64,000 bases of DNA, from assembly GCF_014698335.1 (NCBI RefSeq), contig NZ_JACJSV010000014.1, positions 1-64,000 on the forward strand, written 5' to 3'. The first letter of the stretch is position 1. The number at the start of each line of letters is the position of its first letter. Source of the stretch: Microcystis viridis FACHB-1342. Lineage in GTDB: Bacteria; Cyanobacteriota; Cyanobacteriia; Cyanobacteriales; Microcystaceae. The translations under genes and the position numbers were made by a program. The notes beneath the pieces were generated by a model. The model worked only from the letters and a program-made list of their open reading frames with translations, made no database searches and was not told where the DNA came from. Positions 56,013-64,000 of the stretch are shown piece by piece.

Positions 56013-56087
56013 TGATCGAAGACCTGCTTCCAACGGCGTATAACTCCACCGTTAGACTGCTCCCACTGTCAGTATGATCGCAATCTT

Positions 56088-56152
56088 GTAGGGTGCGTTC
56101 CCTAATGTGGCTCCTACCGCTCCACCAATAGATTTTTGGGGAACGCACCATG
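56088..56152. repeat. Interspersed repeat with GGTGCGTTCCC / GGGGAACGCACC ends
   Basis: This short copy of the family, bounded by GTAGGGTGCGTTCCC and GGGGAACGCACCATGC, resembles 40311-40374 and 53211-53273. It lies between the VapC gene and murB and marks the right limit of the accessory region. Confidence 0.85.
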
Positions 56153-56228
56153 CTAGAGGATTATAAAAATATTTGCCGTCGCACTCGATCCCATCGTGGC
56201 TGAGTTCAACCGTTATCGAGAAAAATAG

Positions 56229-57107
56229 TTAAATCCCGTCAAATTCCCCTAAAACTTTCACCTCTGGTTCTAACCAGAGGGACCAGCGATCGAACACTTG
56301 TTCCTGCACATGACGAATTAAACGCAGAATATCCGAGGCTTTTGCTGAACCAATATTCAGGATAAAATTAGCGTGTAATTCTGATACTTGCGCCCCACCA
56401 ATTTGATAACCTTTTAATCCCATTCCCTCAATTAAAGCCCCAGCATATTGCGGTTTAGGATTGCGGAAAACACTACCACAACTAGGACGATCATAGGGTT
56501 GGGTACTTTTGCGATGGCGTAAATTATGGGTAGTAATTGCCATTATTTCCTCGTGATTATCGGTAGCTTCTAACTGAAATGTGGCTTCGACAACTAAACG
56601 TTGATCCCCTTGCAGAGAAGAACTGCGATAACTATAATTTAAATCTTCTTTGCTTAAAGTTTCTAACTGACCATCGGGATTTAATACCAGCGCCCGCACT
56701 AATCGATCCGCCACACAGGAGGTATGTGCGCCCGCATTCATCACCACAGCCCCCCCCACCGTCCCGGGGATACCCACCGCCCATTCTAAGCCCCTCCAGC
56801 CCCGTTTTGCCGCTCTCCAAGCTATTTTTGGCAGGGGTTCCCCCGCCGCTGCTGTAATCGTAGCAGTTTCGGCATCAAAACAACTCGATCGCAGATGGCG
56901 AGTATTGAGGACAAGTCCGGGTAAACCTCGATCGCTGATTAGTAAATTTGAACCAGCCCCCAAAACAGTCAAGGGTAAATCTTGCGATCGCCACCAAGCG
57001 AACACTTCTCTTAATTCCTCTAGATTAACTGGTTCGGCATACCATTGCGCTCTTCCCCCCACCCGGTAGGAAGTGAAATCAGCTAGAGAAACAGAGGTTT
57101 TAATCAT
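56229..57107 (-). CDS. murB: UDP-N-acetylenolpyruvoylglucosamine reductase MurB
   Basis: MurB is an FAD enzyme of peptidoglycan precursor synthesis. The 292-residue product has the FAD-binding LTVLGAGSNLLISDRGLPGL, GLEWAVGIPGTVGGAVVMNAG, the catalytic Ser segment RPSCGSVFRNP, and the C-terminal LHANFILN. It follows murC on the same strand after a repeat-filled gap of about 100 bp, so the two are likely cotranscribed. Length and motifs are normal. Confidence 0.97.
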   Translation of the reverse strand: MIKTSVSLADFTSYRVGGRAQWYAEPVNLEELREVFAWWRSQDLPLTVLGAGSNLLISDRGLPGLVLNTRHLRSSCFDAETATITAAAGEPLPKIAWRAAKRGWRGLEWAVGIPGTVGGAVVMNAGAHTSCVADRLVRALVLNPDGQLETLSKEDLNYSYRSSSLQGDQRLVVEATFQLEATDNHEEIMAITTHNLRHRKSTQPYDRPSCGSVFRNPKPQYAGALIEGMGLKGYQIGGAQVSELHANFILNIGSAKASDILRLIRHVQEQVFDRWSLWLEPEVKVLGEFDGI

Positions 57108-57137
57108 AGGGTTTTAGGGGGTTGGGGAGCATTTTCA

Positions 57138-57198
57138 GTGAACAGTAATCAGTAATCAGTAAACATAATAACTGATTACTGATTACTGATTACTGATA
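57138..57198. repeat. Inverted heptameric repeats between murC and murB
   Basis: Copies of CAGTAAT / AGTAATC on the left and ATTACTG / TGATTAC on the right flank a short AT-rich centre. The RNA could fold into a long hairpin within the presumed murC-murB transcript. It is a typical cyanobacterial short tandem repeat locus. Confidence 0.85.
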
Positions 57199-57206
57199 AC
57201 TGAATC

Positions 57207-58634
57207 CTATACTCTAACCGCTAATTGTTCGCGGTAAAGAGAGAGCATTTCGGGGATAACTTGATTGAGATTGCCAGCGCCGAGGAACAGAGCCAGATCC
57301 CCTGGTTGGAGAATTTCTAGCAGGAATTGACCTAAAGAACTCAATTCAGGGTGATAGTAGGCATTTTTATGGTGTTTTCTCACCTGTTCGACCACTTGCT
57401 GCCCGGTGACGTGATCGATATTCACTTCCCCGGCACTATAAATATCCGTTAAGACTACCACATCGGCGGAACTGAAAGCGGAGCCGAATTCCTCCAAAAA
57501 GGCAGTGGTGCGACTGTAGCGATGGGGTTGGAAAATGGCGATCGAACGTTGGTACTGTTTGCCTTCTACCTTCAATTTTGCAGCCGCTAACGTGGCCAAC
57601 AATTCGCTAGGATGGTGGGCATAATCATCGATAAAGGTGATGCCGTTTGCTTCTCCCTTGTGTTCAAAACGGCGTTTTGCTCCGGCAAAAGTAGCGATCG
57701 CATCGGCAATAACAGCAAATTCTAAACCGAGATAACGTCCGATGGCCACCACTGCCAAGGCATTACTAATATTATGTTGCCCGGGGATTTTCACTTCCAT
57801 TTGTCCCAGATAACTGCCTTTTTCCCAGACGGAAGCTTTCATCATTCCCTGTTCATAGATAATCTCGCTGACGGTGTAATCCGCACCTTTTTCGGGATCG
57901 AGACTATAACTGATTGTCGGACGGAAATGCTCGGCGATCGTGTCACAATCTAAACAAGCGACTAAAATCTGGCACTGATCGGCAAATTCACGGAAAGTAT
58001 CGATAACTTCGCTTAAATTCTGGTAATGATCGGGGTGATCTAGCTCAATATTAGTGATTACGCCGATTTTCGGGGCGTGTTTGGTTAGGGAACCATCGGA
58101 CTCATCGGCCTCTGCCACTAAAAAACGACCTTGACCAAGACGAGCGTTACCTTCCCAAGCGTCCACCTCACCACCGACAATGATCGTGGGGTCTAATCCC
58201 GCTTCTAACAAAACGTAACCGATTAAGCTGCTAGTGGTGGTTTTTCCGTGGGTTCCAGCGACGGCGATACTGTCGTAATCAGCGATTAAAGCCGCTAAAA
58301 CATCGCTACGGTGAAAAATTGGGTATCCTAAGTCTCTGGCCGCTTGATATTCCTTGTTATGGTCATTAATCGCCGTGGAGCAGATTACTTGCGGAACTGT
58401 TTGGCTACTGTTTTGAAGGCCAGGAGAATGAAATAAAGCTAAATTATTTGCCTCTTGACGGTGGAAAATCTGCGCTCCCGCTCCCTGTAGCCGTTGGGTG
58501 ATATGAGTAGGACGTAAATCGGAGCCAGACACGGGTAAATTGCGTTTGGCTAAGATATAAGCGAGGGCTGACATCCCAATGCCGCCAATACCGATAAAAT
58601 GGAAAGGTTGGCCGTTAAAATTAACTTTTTTCAC
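57207..58634 (-). CDS. murC: UDP-N-acetylmuramate--L-alanine ligase MurC
   Basis: MurC is a cytoplasmic ATP-dependent ligase adding L-Ala to UDP-MurNAc. The product contains FHFIGIGGIGMSALAYILA, the ATP loop AVAGTHGKTTTSSLIGYVL, ADESDGS, NIELDHPDHY, DDYAHHPSE and FQPHRYSRT, all MurC landmarks. A GAGGA sequence sits 9 nt before the GTG at 58634 but abuts the in-frame GTG at 58643, so the shorter 475-residue form is preferred. It lies upstream of murB. Confidence 0.95.
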   Translation of the reverse strand: MKKVNFNGQPFHFIGIGGIGMSALAYILAKRNLPVSGSDLRPTHITQRLQGAGAQIFHRQEANNLALFHSPGLQNSSQTVPQVICSTAINDHNKEYQAARDLGYPIFHRSDVLAALIADYDSIAVAGTHGKTTTSSLIGYVLLEAGLDPTIIVGGEVDAWEGNARLGQGRFLVAEADESDGSLTKHAPKIGVITNIELDHPDHYQNLSEVIDTFREFADQCQILVACLDCDTIAEHFRPTISYSLDPEKGADYTVSEIIYEQGMMKASVWEKGSYLGQMEVKIPGQHNISNALAVVAIGRYLGLEFAVIADAIATFAGAKRRFEHKGEANGITFIDDYAHHPSELLATLAAAKLKVEGKQYQRSIAIFQPHRYSRTTAFLEEFGSAFSSADVVVLTDIYSAGEVNIDHVTGQQVVEQVRKHHKNAYYHPELSSLGQFLLEILQPGDLALFLGAGNLNQVIPEMLSLYREQLAVRV

Positions 58635-58874
58635 TTTTTTCACTCCTCAAACCCACGATTATATAAGTTTTAAACTCGATCGGTAGTAAAGTCAACCTCA
58701 TGATAGGGGCATTTGAGCAGAATTCCCAAATGTTGCCCAGTCACCTTGCAACATCCTTGACGCAGAATTAAAATTTTTTCTCCCAATTCCTTTTTTTACC
58801 CAGCTTTGCCAAACGTCCCAAAAATCGGTAAAACCCTACACCCTACACCCCACACGCTGCCCCTACGAACCTAA

Positions 58875-59552
58875 TTAGGGCAGCCATTCCAGTAAAATTC
58901 CCACGGAGCTATCTTTGCGAGCGCGGGAATTTTGGGCTTGAATATCGGCAGCTAAACGTAAATTAGAAGTAATCGCATAACCAACCGAAAGAGTAGTCAA
59001 TCCCACCTCGTTATCACCACCGGGGGAGATAAAACTCTGACTGACGGTGATATCTGCGGCTCCCGTGCGAGAAAGGGCTAATTTGAGCTTTAATCCTAAG
59101 TTAAGCCCATCGGTGCTGTAATTTCCTGTTTGAATGTAACGATAGCCCACCATGGGAGCTAGATTGACATAATCACCCAAAGGGAGGAGATAGTATTGTA
59201 AATTTCCTCCTATTGCCGTCCTTTTGCCGTTAAAAGCCGTCTGATAATCGCCGCTTAGGGTTAAACTGGTTTGACCAAAAAACACATCTTCTACCCCCAA
59301 AATCACGCCACTGGAATTATCGCTAGAAGGAAACTCTGCATATCCCAAGCGGATACGAGTGCGAAAACTGGGATCGCGGCGAATATCTTCGGCGATATCG
59401 GGTATTTTTTCTAACCAACGCTCTAAAACCGGGCTTTCTTGCCGAATTTTCGGATCTAGGTCTAAATCCGTTTCTGCCCACACCGGACCAATCGCCCCCC
59501 ATAATAAACTAAGAGCGATCGCATTTACAGAACAGCAAGAGAGCTTAAACAT
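58875..59552 (-). CDS. Exported beta-rich protein, possible outer-membrane protein
   Basis: The product is 225 residues from the ATG at 59552, with a signal peptide (SCCSVNAIALSLLWGAIGPV, cleavage after VWAE or nearby). The mature part alternates short strands (FRTRIRLGYAEFPSS, SLTLSGDYQTAF, LQYYLLPLGDY, MVGYRYIQTG, LSVGYAITSNLRLAADIQAQ) and ends LLEWLP with hydrophobic residues, suggesting a small beta-barrel. I do not recognise a named family. Single gene, divergent from hisD. Confidence 0.75.
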   Translation of the reverse strand: MFKLSCCSVNAIALSLLWGAIGPVWAETDLDLDPKIRQESPVLERWLEKIPDIAEDIRRDPSFRTRIRLGYAEFPSSDNSSGVILGVEDVFFGQTSLTLSGDYQTAFNGKRTAIGGNLQYYLLPLGDYVNLAPMVGYRYIQTGNYSTDGLNLGLKLKLALSRTGAADITVSQSFISPGGDNEVGLTTLSVGYAITSNLRLAADIQAQNSRARKDSSVGILLEWLP

Positions 59553-59627
59553 GATCTGCATTATAATCAAAAAAGATTCAGATTCCCCGCTATTCTTGAG
59601 AGGACGGGGGCAGTAGGAGCAGCAATA

Positions 59628-60932
59628 GTGGTCAGAATATTAAAACTTTCGCAATTAAGTGATGCGGAACGGGCAAAACTTCAGAAAAGAGCCGAGTTAG
59701 ATATTGATAACGCCCTAAAAGTCGCTCAAACGGTGATAGAAACCATCCGCGAACGGGGGGATGCCGGCGTTGTGGACTATGTGCGGCGTTTTGACTACGA
59801 AGGTGCGACGGTAGAAAATATCAAAGTCAACGAGGCAGAATTTGAGCGGGCTTTTCAGTTAATTGAACCAGAAGTAAAAACCGCCATTGAACAGGCTTTT
59901 CGGAATATTCAAGAGGTACATCGTCGCCAAATGCCGGAAGAAATACAACTGGCAGAAATTGAAGCTGGTGTCTTTGCTGGCGAAAAAATCTCTCCTATCC
60001 CCAATGTGGGTTTATACGTTCCTCGGGGCCGTGGTGCTTTTCCCTCGATGATGTTAATGTTAGCTATACCAGCAATGGTGGCAGGAGTGGAAAGAGTTGT
60101 CGTTTGCACTCCCCCCGATAAACAGGGCAACGTGGAGCCAGTGTCTCTGGTGGCGGCACGCATGGCTGGAGTCAGAGAAATTTATAAGTTAGGGGGCGTA
60201 CAAGCGATCGCTGCTTTGGCTTTGGGAACAAAAAATATCAAAAGGGTTGACAAAATTACCGGTCCGTGCAGCGTCTATGGGGCGGCGGCCAAACGGTTAC
60301 TGTTCGGCACTGTGGATGTGGGTTTGCCGGCAGGTCCAAGTGAGTCGATAGTTTTGGCCGATGAGTCCACCGATGCCCGTTTAGCGGCCTTGGATTTATT
60401 AATTGAAGCGGAACACGGGGCGGATTCGGCGGCTTTATTAGTCACTCATTGTGAACAGGTTGCGATCGCTGCTAGTGAATACGCTCAGGAATACCTGCAA
60501 AAACTCCCAGATTGGCGACGGGAATTCTGTGAGGCGGGTTTAGCCGCCTATGGGGGCATAATTTTAACCGATAGTTTGCAGCAATCCCTCGATTTTGTCA
60601 ATGAGTACGCCCCGGAACATCTAGAGCTTTTAGTTAGTAATCCTTTTGCCATTCTGGGCAAGATTAAAAATGCTGGCGAAATTCTCCTGGGAAATCATAC
60701 TCCTTCCTCTATGGCTACCTACGCCATCGGAGTCAATGCTGTGCTGCCGACGGGAAGTTTTGCCCGTTCCTATTCCGCGGTTTCGGTTTATGATTTTCTC
60801 AAGCGCTCCACTTTGGCTTATGTCACCCCTGAAGGCTTTGAAAAGTTAAAAGAAACCACGAAAACTTTAGCCGAGTACGAAGGTTTTCCCGCCCATAAAT
60901 TAGCAATTCAACACAGGGAAATTTTACTCTAA
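59628..60932 (+). CDS. hisD: Histidinol dehydrogenase HisD
   Basis: HisD carries out the last two oxidations of histidine synthesis. The 434-residue product starts at GTG (59628), with GGAG 10-14 nt before it. Motifs: VPRGRGAFPSMMLMLAIPA, YKLGGVQAIAALALGT, KITGPCSVYG, PAGPSESIVLADES, AEHGADS, EHLELL and the C-terminal HTPSSMATYAIGVNAVLPTG. Length is that of the family. Confidence 0.96.
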   Translation: MVRILKLSQLSDAERAKLQKRAELDIDNALKVAQTVIETIRERGDAGVVDYVRRFDYEGATVENIKVNEAEFERAFQLIEPEVKTAIEQAFRNIQEVHRRQMPEEIQLAEIEAGVFAGEKISPIPNVGLYVPRGRGAFPSMMLMLAIPAMVAGVERVVVCTPPDKQGNVEPVSLVAARMAGVREIYKLGGVQAIAALALGTKNIKRVDKITGPCSVYGAAAKRLLFGTVDVGLPAGPSESIVLADESTDARLAALDLLIEAEHGADSAALLVTHCEQVAIAASEYAQEYLQKLPDWRREFCEAGLAAYGGIILTDSLQQSLDFVNEYAPEHLELLVSNPFAILGKIKNAGEILLGNHTPSSMATYAIGVNAVLPTGSFARSYSAVSVYDFLKRSTLAYVTPEGFEKLKETTKTLAEYEGFPAHKLAIQHREILL

Positions 60933-61025
60933 ATAGGGGGAATAGGAAACGGGGAATAACTCTGATTTATTATCCTGTCTCCTATCTGTTACTATGATAA
61001 GAGCAGAGAATCAGGCAAGCATTTT

Positions 61026-61361
61026 ATGAAAAAATTAATTGTTATTTTAATTCTGGGTTTTCTGAGCGAACAAATATCAATAAAATCACCAATTTCTGGC
61101 AATCAAACCCTCAATAATTTAGCCGTAGCTAACAACAATAATCGTCCCACTCCCCAGAAAAAACCTAGTCCTTCTCCACAGTTTCGGTGCGATGGTAGAA
61201 CTCACTGTTCGCAGATGACATCCTGTGCAGAAGCGACTTTTTTCTTGAGAAATTGCCCCAATGTCAAAATGGATGGAGACGGTGATGGAGTTCCCTGTGA
61301 AAGTCAATTCTGTGGAAAAAAATCCTCAGAAAAATGTTTAAAAAGTTTTCCAGATAACTAA
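61026..61361 (+). CDS. Excalibur-domain exported protein
   Basis: The 111-residue product has a short hydrophobic N-terminus (LIVILILGFLSEQ) as signal or anchor. It has a proline-lysine linker and then an excalibur calcium-binding domain: CAEATFFLRNC, DGDGDGVPCESQFC. The DGDGDG loop is the EF-hand-like calcium site. It probably acts at the cell surface. Its partner is unknown. Confidence 0.85.
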   Translation: MKKLIVILILGFLSEQISIKSPISGNQTLNNLAVANNNNRPTPQKKPSPSPQFRCDGRTHCSQMTSCAEATFFLRNCPNVKMDGDGDGVPCESQFCGKKSSEKCLKSFPDN

Positions 61362-61374
61362 TTTTGGTTCTTCA

Positions 61375-61403
61375 CCCCAATTCTCTCATTTAAAGAATTG
61401 GGG
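61375..61403. terminator. Hairpin terminator between convergent genes
   Basis: CCCCAATTCT and AGAATTGGGG form a perfect 10-bp stem with a 9-nt loop, followed by TAAAAAC. It lies between the plus-strand excalibur gene and the minus-strand oxidoreductase, so it could act on both, although T-tracts are weak. Confidence 0.75.
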
Positions 61404-61412
61404 TAAAAACAA

Positions 61413-62486
61413 TTAAGAAGCAGTAATCACGGGAGAATTAAGATATTGATAATTCCAGTCCGATTGTTGCCAAACGCGACCATCAAGGGCAATTTGTTCG
61501 ATTAAACTAGCTAATCGTAAAGCTTTTAAAGCTTGTTCCCCACCGACAGAAGGTTGGTCCCCACCGCGCACACAATGAACAAAATGTTCTAATTCCGCGT
61601 GTAGAGGTTCAATATTGCTAGTATAAACTTTTTCAATTAAACCATCTTGACGGTAGAGAACTTGACCGTAATCGGTGCTATAGTTAGCGGTGGTTTGCCG
61701 ATGAATGAGGATTTCATTATTGAGAAAATCCGCTTCCGTGAGAGAATTTTTACAGTGGGCTGCTAAACGACGAATCTTGCGATGAGTCACCTTACTAGCG
61801 GTTAAATTAGCCACTACTCCATTACTAAAACCAAGGGTTGCAGTGACATAATCGAGATAACCGGAATCAGTGGCAGCGCGACTACCACTAGCGGTTAATT
61901 TCACCACGGGAGCGGCGACTAATTCTAAAATTAAATCTATATCGTGGATCATTAAATCTAACACCACCGACACATCATTAGCGCGCTGGGAATAGGGACT
62001 CATGCGATGGGATTCAATCGCTAAAATCTCCTCGGTTTTCAAGACCTTCGATAACTCTTGGAAAGCGGGATTAAAACGCTCGATATGACCCACTTGCAGA
62101 ATACAATCATGATCGGCTGCCGCATTGACTAAAGATTCCGCTTCACTAATACTAGCGGCGATCGGTTTCTCGATCAAGGTATGTACTCCCGCTTGCAGAC
62201 AGTCCATCCCGACTCGATGGTGTAACCGCGTGGGGACAGCGAGACAAACCGCATCTACCCTAGGTAAGAGATCTAAATAATTTTCAAAAAAACGGACTCG
62301 GTATTTACTGGCAGTTTCCAGACCCTTTTCGACGTTGACATCGGCCACCCCGACGAATTCCACGTCTTTTAATAAACTCAGGATGCGACTATGGTGTTGT
62401 CCCATGTTACCGACCCCGATAACCCCGACTTTAATCGGTTTGAGTTGATTTCTATTACCCGGAAAGTTTGCTGGTTGATTGGACAT
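61413..62486 (-). CDS. Gfo/Idh/MocA-family oxidoreductase
   Basis: The product is 357 residues from the ATG at 62486, supported by an AGGAG 11 nt upstream; the longer frame to 62555 lacks such a site. The N-terminal Rossmann fold reads IKVGVIGVGNMGQHHSRIL. The sugar-dehydrogenase motif EKPIAAS holds the catalytic Lys, and VGHIERFNPAF follows. The family oxidises sugars or reduces biliverdin-like compounds with NAD(P); the substrate here is not apparent. Confidence 0.9.
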   Translation of the reverse strand: MSNQPANFPGNRNQLKPIKVGVIGVGNMGQHHSRILSLLKDVEFVGVADVNVEKGLETASKYRVRFFENYLDLLPRVDAVCLAVPTRLHHRVGMDCLQAGVHTLIEKPIAASISEAESLVNAAADHDCILQVGHIERFNPAFQELSKVLKTEEILAIESHRMSPYSQRANDVSVVLDLMIHDIDLILELVAAPVVKLTASGSRAATDSGYLDYVTATLGFSNGVVANLTASKVTHRKIRRLAAHCKNSLTEADFLNNEILIHRQTTANYSTDYGQVLYRQDGLIEKVYTSNIEPLHAELEHFVHCVRGGDQPSVGGEQALKALRLASLIEQIALDGRVWQQSDWNYQYLNSPVITAS

Positions 62487-62719
62487 GAATTTTAGACTCC
62501 TGTGTTCACACTCCCCACACCACTTGATTAAATTAATCAAGCTGATTTTGTCCATTAATTACCAAGATGGTATCATGGTTATCCAGATTCTGACACGATG
62601 TCGGTGTCAATGGGGGTTCTGAGAAGATTTTCTGATTCCATCTCGCGGTTTTCACTCCCAAATGCTTATCAAAACATCGTCCCTGAGTAGCGAGGACTAC
62701 ATTCAGCTAAATTTTAACT

Positions 62720-63292
62720 ATGGACAATTCAACGGATTTTAACTCCTTACGGGGATTAAGTGTTTTTTTGCTAGGAATGATGGGATCTGGCAAATCCACC
62801 CTGGGAGAGTTGCTTTCCCGACGGTTACAATATCGTTTTTTTGATACAGATATATTAATAGAAAGGGTCGCGGGAAAGAAAATCAGGGAAATTTTTGCCG
62901 ACGAGGGAGAAGCGACTTTTCGGGAGTTAGAAACCCAAGTTTTGGCCGAATTATCCTCTCTGACTAAAACTGTGATTGCCACCGGGGGAGGGATGGTTTT
63001 AAAACCGATGAATTGGAGTTATCTTCGTCACGGTTTAATGATTTGGTTAGATGTTCCCCTCGAAGTCTTGGTTAAACGTTTAAAACAAGATACCTCTCGT
63101 CCCTTGCTTCAGTCCACTGATTTAGAAAGTAAACTGGAATTATTATTAGAACAAAGACGAGGACTTTATGCAGAAGCAGATATTAGGATTGTTGTTTCTG
63201 ACCTAGATACACCTACTGATATCGTTGAGAAAATTTTAACAGCAATACCGACGGTGATTAAAGATTTTCATCCAGAAAGGGATCATAACTAA
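62720..63292 (+). CDS. aroK: Shikimate kinase AroK
   Basis: This enzyme of the shikimate pathway phosphorylates shikimate. The 190-residue product has Walker A LLGMMGSGKSTLGELLSRRL, FFDTDILIE (shikimate-binding Asp), FADEGEATFRELE, VIATGGGMVL and the LID region SRPLL. Length is normal. Its stop overlaps the start of the following cupin gene (TAATG), indicating coupling. Confidence 0.96.
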   Translation: MDNSTDFNSLRGLSVFLLGMMGSGKSTLGELLSRRLQYRFFDTDILIERVAGKKIREIFADEGEATFRELETQVLAELSSLTKTVIATGGGMVLKPMNWSYLRHGLMIWLDVPLEVLVKRLKQDTSRPLLQSTDLESKLELLLEQRRGLYAEADIRIVVSDLDTPTDIVEKILTAIPTVIKDFHPERDHN

Positions 63293-63612
63293 TGATAGCA
63301 GCTTCAATTTTTGATTTACCTGAACTAATTCCCGACCGAGAAATTCTGGAAATTTTAGCTCAAAGTCAGGCTATTCGTCTAGAAAGAATTATTTCCACCG
63401 GTCAAACCACTCCCCGGGGTCAATGGTACGATCAATCTGAGTTTGAATGGGTGATTTTATTACAGGGATTTGCTGAGATTAGTTATGAAGATGGCAACAA
63501 AGTTAATCTGCAAGCGGGGGATTATCTCCTGATTCCTCCTCACCAAAAACACCGCGTCGAATTTACTAGCAATAATCCCCCTTGTATTTGGTTAGCTATC
63601 TATTATCGCTAG
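63292..63612 (+). CDS. Small cupin-domain protein
   Basis: The 106-residue product is a single cupin barrel: QSEFEWVILLQGFAEISYED (first cupin motif in degenerate form) and LQAGDYLLIPPHQKHRVEFT (second motif with G-D-x6-P-x-x-x-x-H-R). Metal ligands are probably reduced in number. It is encoded in overlap with aroK. A role in the pathway is not evident. Confidence 0.88.
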   Translation: MIAASIFDLPELIPDREILEILAQSQAIRLERIISTGQTTPRGQWYDQSEFEWVILLQGFAEISYEDGNKVNLQAGDYLLIPPHQKHRVEFTSNNPPCIWLAIYYR

Positions 63613-63629
63613 TAAAATATAGTTCCTGA

Positions 63630-64000
63630 CTATTGCCAGCGATCGAATAAATCGGTTAAAACGATATTAGAAAACAAAAAACCTTCGGGGTCGCTTAATC
63701 TTACCCTGGTATCCCCCTCAATTATTACTAGATTACGCTGTTTATGCGGCTCTAAGACCTCTAAAATTGCTTTTTTGATTTCCGGACCAAAATTAGCTTC
63801 AATCGCGGGTAAACTCACCCCTGACCCTAACCTTAACCCTAGCATTAAGGTTTCGAGAAGATCATCGATAAAACTATTTTTCTCCACGTCAATTGGGCAG
63901 CCTTCTTTTACCCAAGCGAAATAGTCGCGACTTTTGCGCGGACGGGTAAAACGTTGTTGATGAAGATAACTAGCGGCCCCCATACCAAAACCGTAATAGG
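63630..64000 (-). CDS. hemW: HemW-like radical SAM protein, C-terminal end
   Basis: This is the C-terminal part of a frame that enters from beyond the right edge. YYGFGMGAASYLHQQRFTRP and DYFAWV match the C-terminal half of HemW/HemN-type radical SAM proteins, followed by a winged-helix-like end (EGFLFSNIVLTDLFDRW). The catalytic radical SAM domain lies outside the window. HemW is a haem chaperone rather than a coproporphyrinogen oxidase; the choice between HemW and HemN is by length and ending only. Confidence 0.8.
   Translation of the reverse strand, partial: YYGFGMGAASYLHQQRFTRPRKSRDYFAWVKEGCPIDVEKNSFIDDLLETLMLGLRLGSGVSLPAIEANFGPEIKKAILEVLEPHKQRNLVIIEGDTRVRLSDPEGFLFSNIVLTDLFDRWQ

Noticed and set aside
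56030-56056. TATAAC ... GTTAGAC after the last VapC gene as an attC site
   Set aside because: The heptamers are only about 15 bp apart and no arms or loop can form.
1-64000. tRNA, rRNA or riboswitch genes
   Set aside because: No cloverleaf, rRNA segment or cobalamin-riboswitch-like box was recognised by eye in the intergenic regions, including upstream of cobS; a covariance-model scan was not possible.

Overview
The window looks like the chromosome of a unicellular cyanobacterium, most probably Microcystis or a close relative. The evidence is frequent HIP1-type GCGATCGC octamers, heptameric short tandem repeats, cyanobacterium-type genes (Ccs1/CcdA cytochrome c assembly, DUF4278, PIN/DUF433/DUF5615 toxin-antitoxin pairs), and a 37-nt CRISPR repeat of the kind I associate with Microcystis type I-D loci. 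The species call is an inference; no search was run.

Layout. 1-608 is a cut-off IS30-type transposase. 740-14894 is one very large CRISPR array: by manual count 196 repeats and 195 spacers, in three consecutive blocks of repeat variants. It reads on the minus strand from a leader at about 14895-15127. From 15128 to 37643 lies a type I-D CRISPR-Cas locus with two complete, strongly diverged effector sets. Set 2 (27848-36680) has the canonical order cas3'-cas10d-csc2-csc1, with two nucleotidyltransferase (MNT) genes and two broken HEPN genes between cas3' and cas10d. Set 1 (18502-26346) has the order wHTH-cas10d-csc2-csc1-cas3'-Uma2. Each set has a divergent WYL-domain regulator gene. Only one Cas6, Cas4, Cas1 and Cas2 (15128-17852) and one array serve both.

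The key structural observation is a pair of 141-bp direct repeats exactly 9420 bp apart (18344-18484 and 27764-27904, about 4 mismatches). Each joins the end of csc1 of set 2 to the start of a Uma2 gene. Removing one 9420-bp unit would leave cas3'-cas10d-csc2-csc1-Uma2-cas6-cas4-cas1-cas2, close to the canonical I-D operon order. Set 1, with its own regulators, therefore looks like a second I-D interference cassette inserted into a resident I-D operon, and it is still bounded by recombination-competent repeats.

37.7-42.1 kb and 51.9-56.2 kb are accessory regions. They hold an IS200/IS605-type TnpB, a MITE, PIN-domain and other toxin-antitoxin-like pairs, an HNH protein, a retropepsin-like protease and a DUF4430 protein. 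Two good attC-like sites, several half-sites and no integrase suggest integron-type gene cassettes (CALIN-like), interspersed with a GGTGCGTTCCC-ended repeat family.

42.4-51.5 kb and 56.2-64 kb carry ordinary chromosomal genes: cobS, a TrkA-type potassium channel, mutM, ccs1/ccdA, a peptide ABC transporter, murB/murC, hisD, a Gfo/Idh/MocA oxidoreductase, aroK, a cupin and the end of hemW. No rRNA or tRNA gene was recognised.
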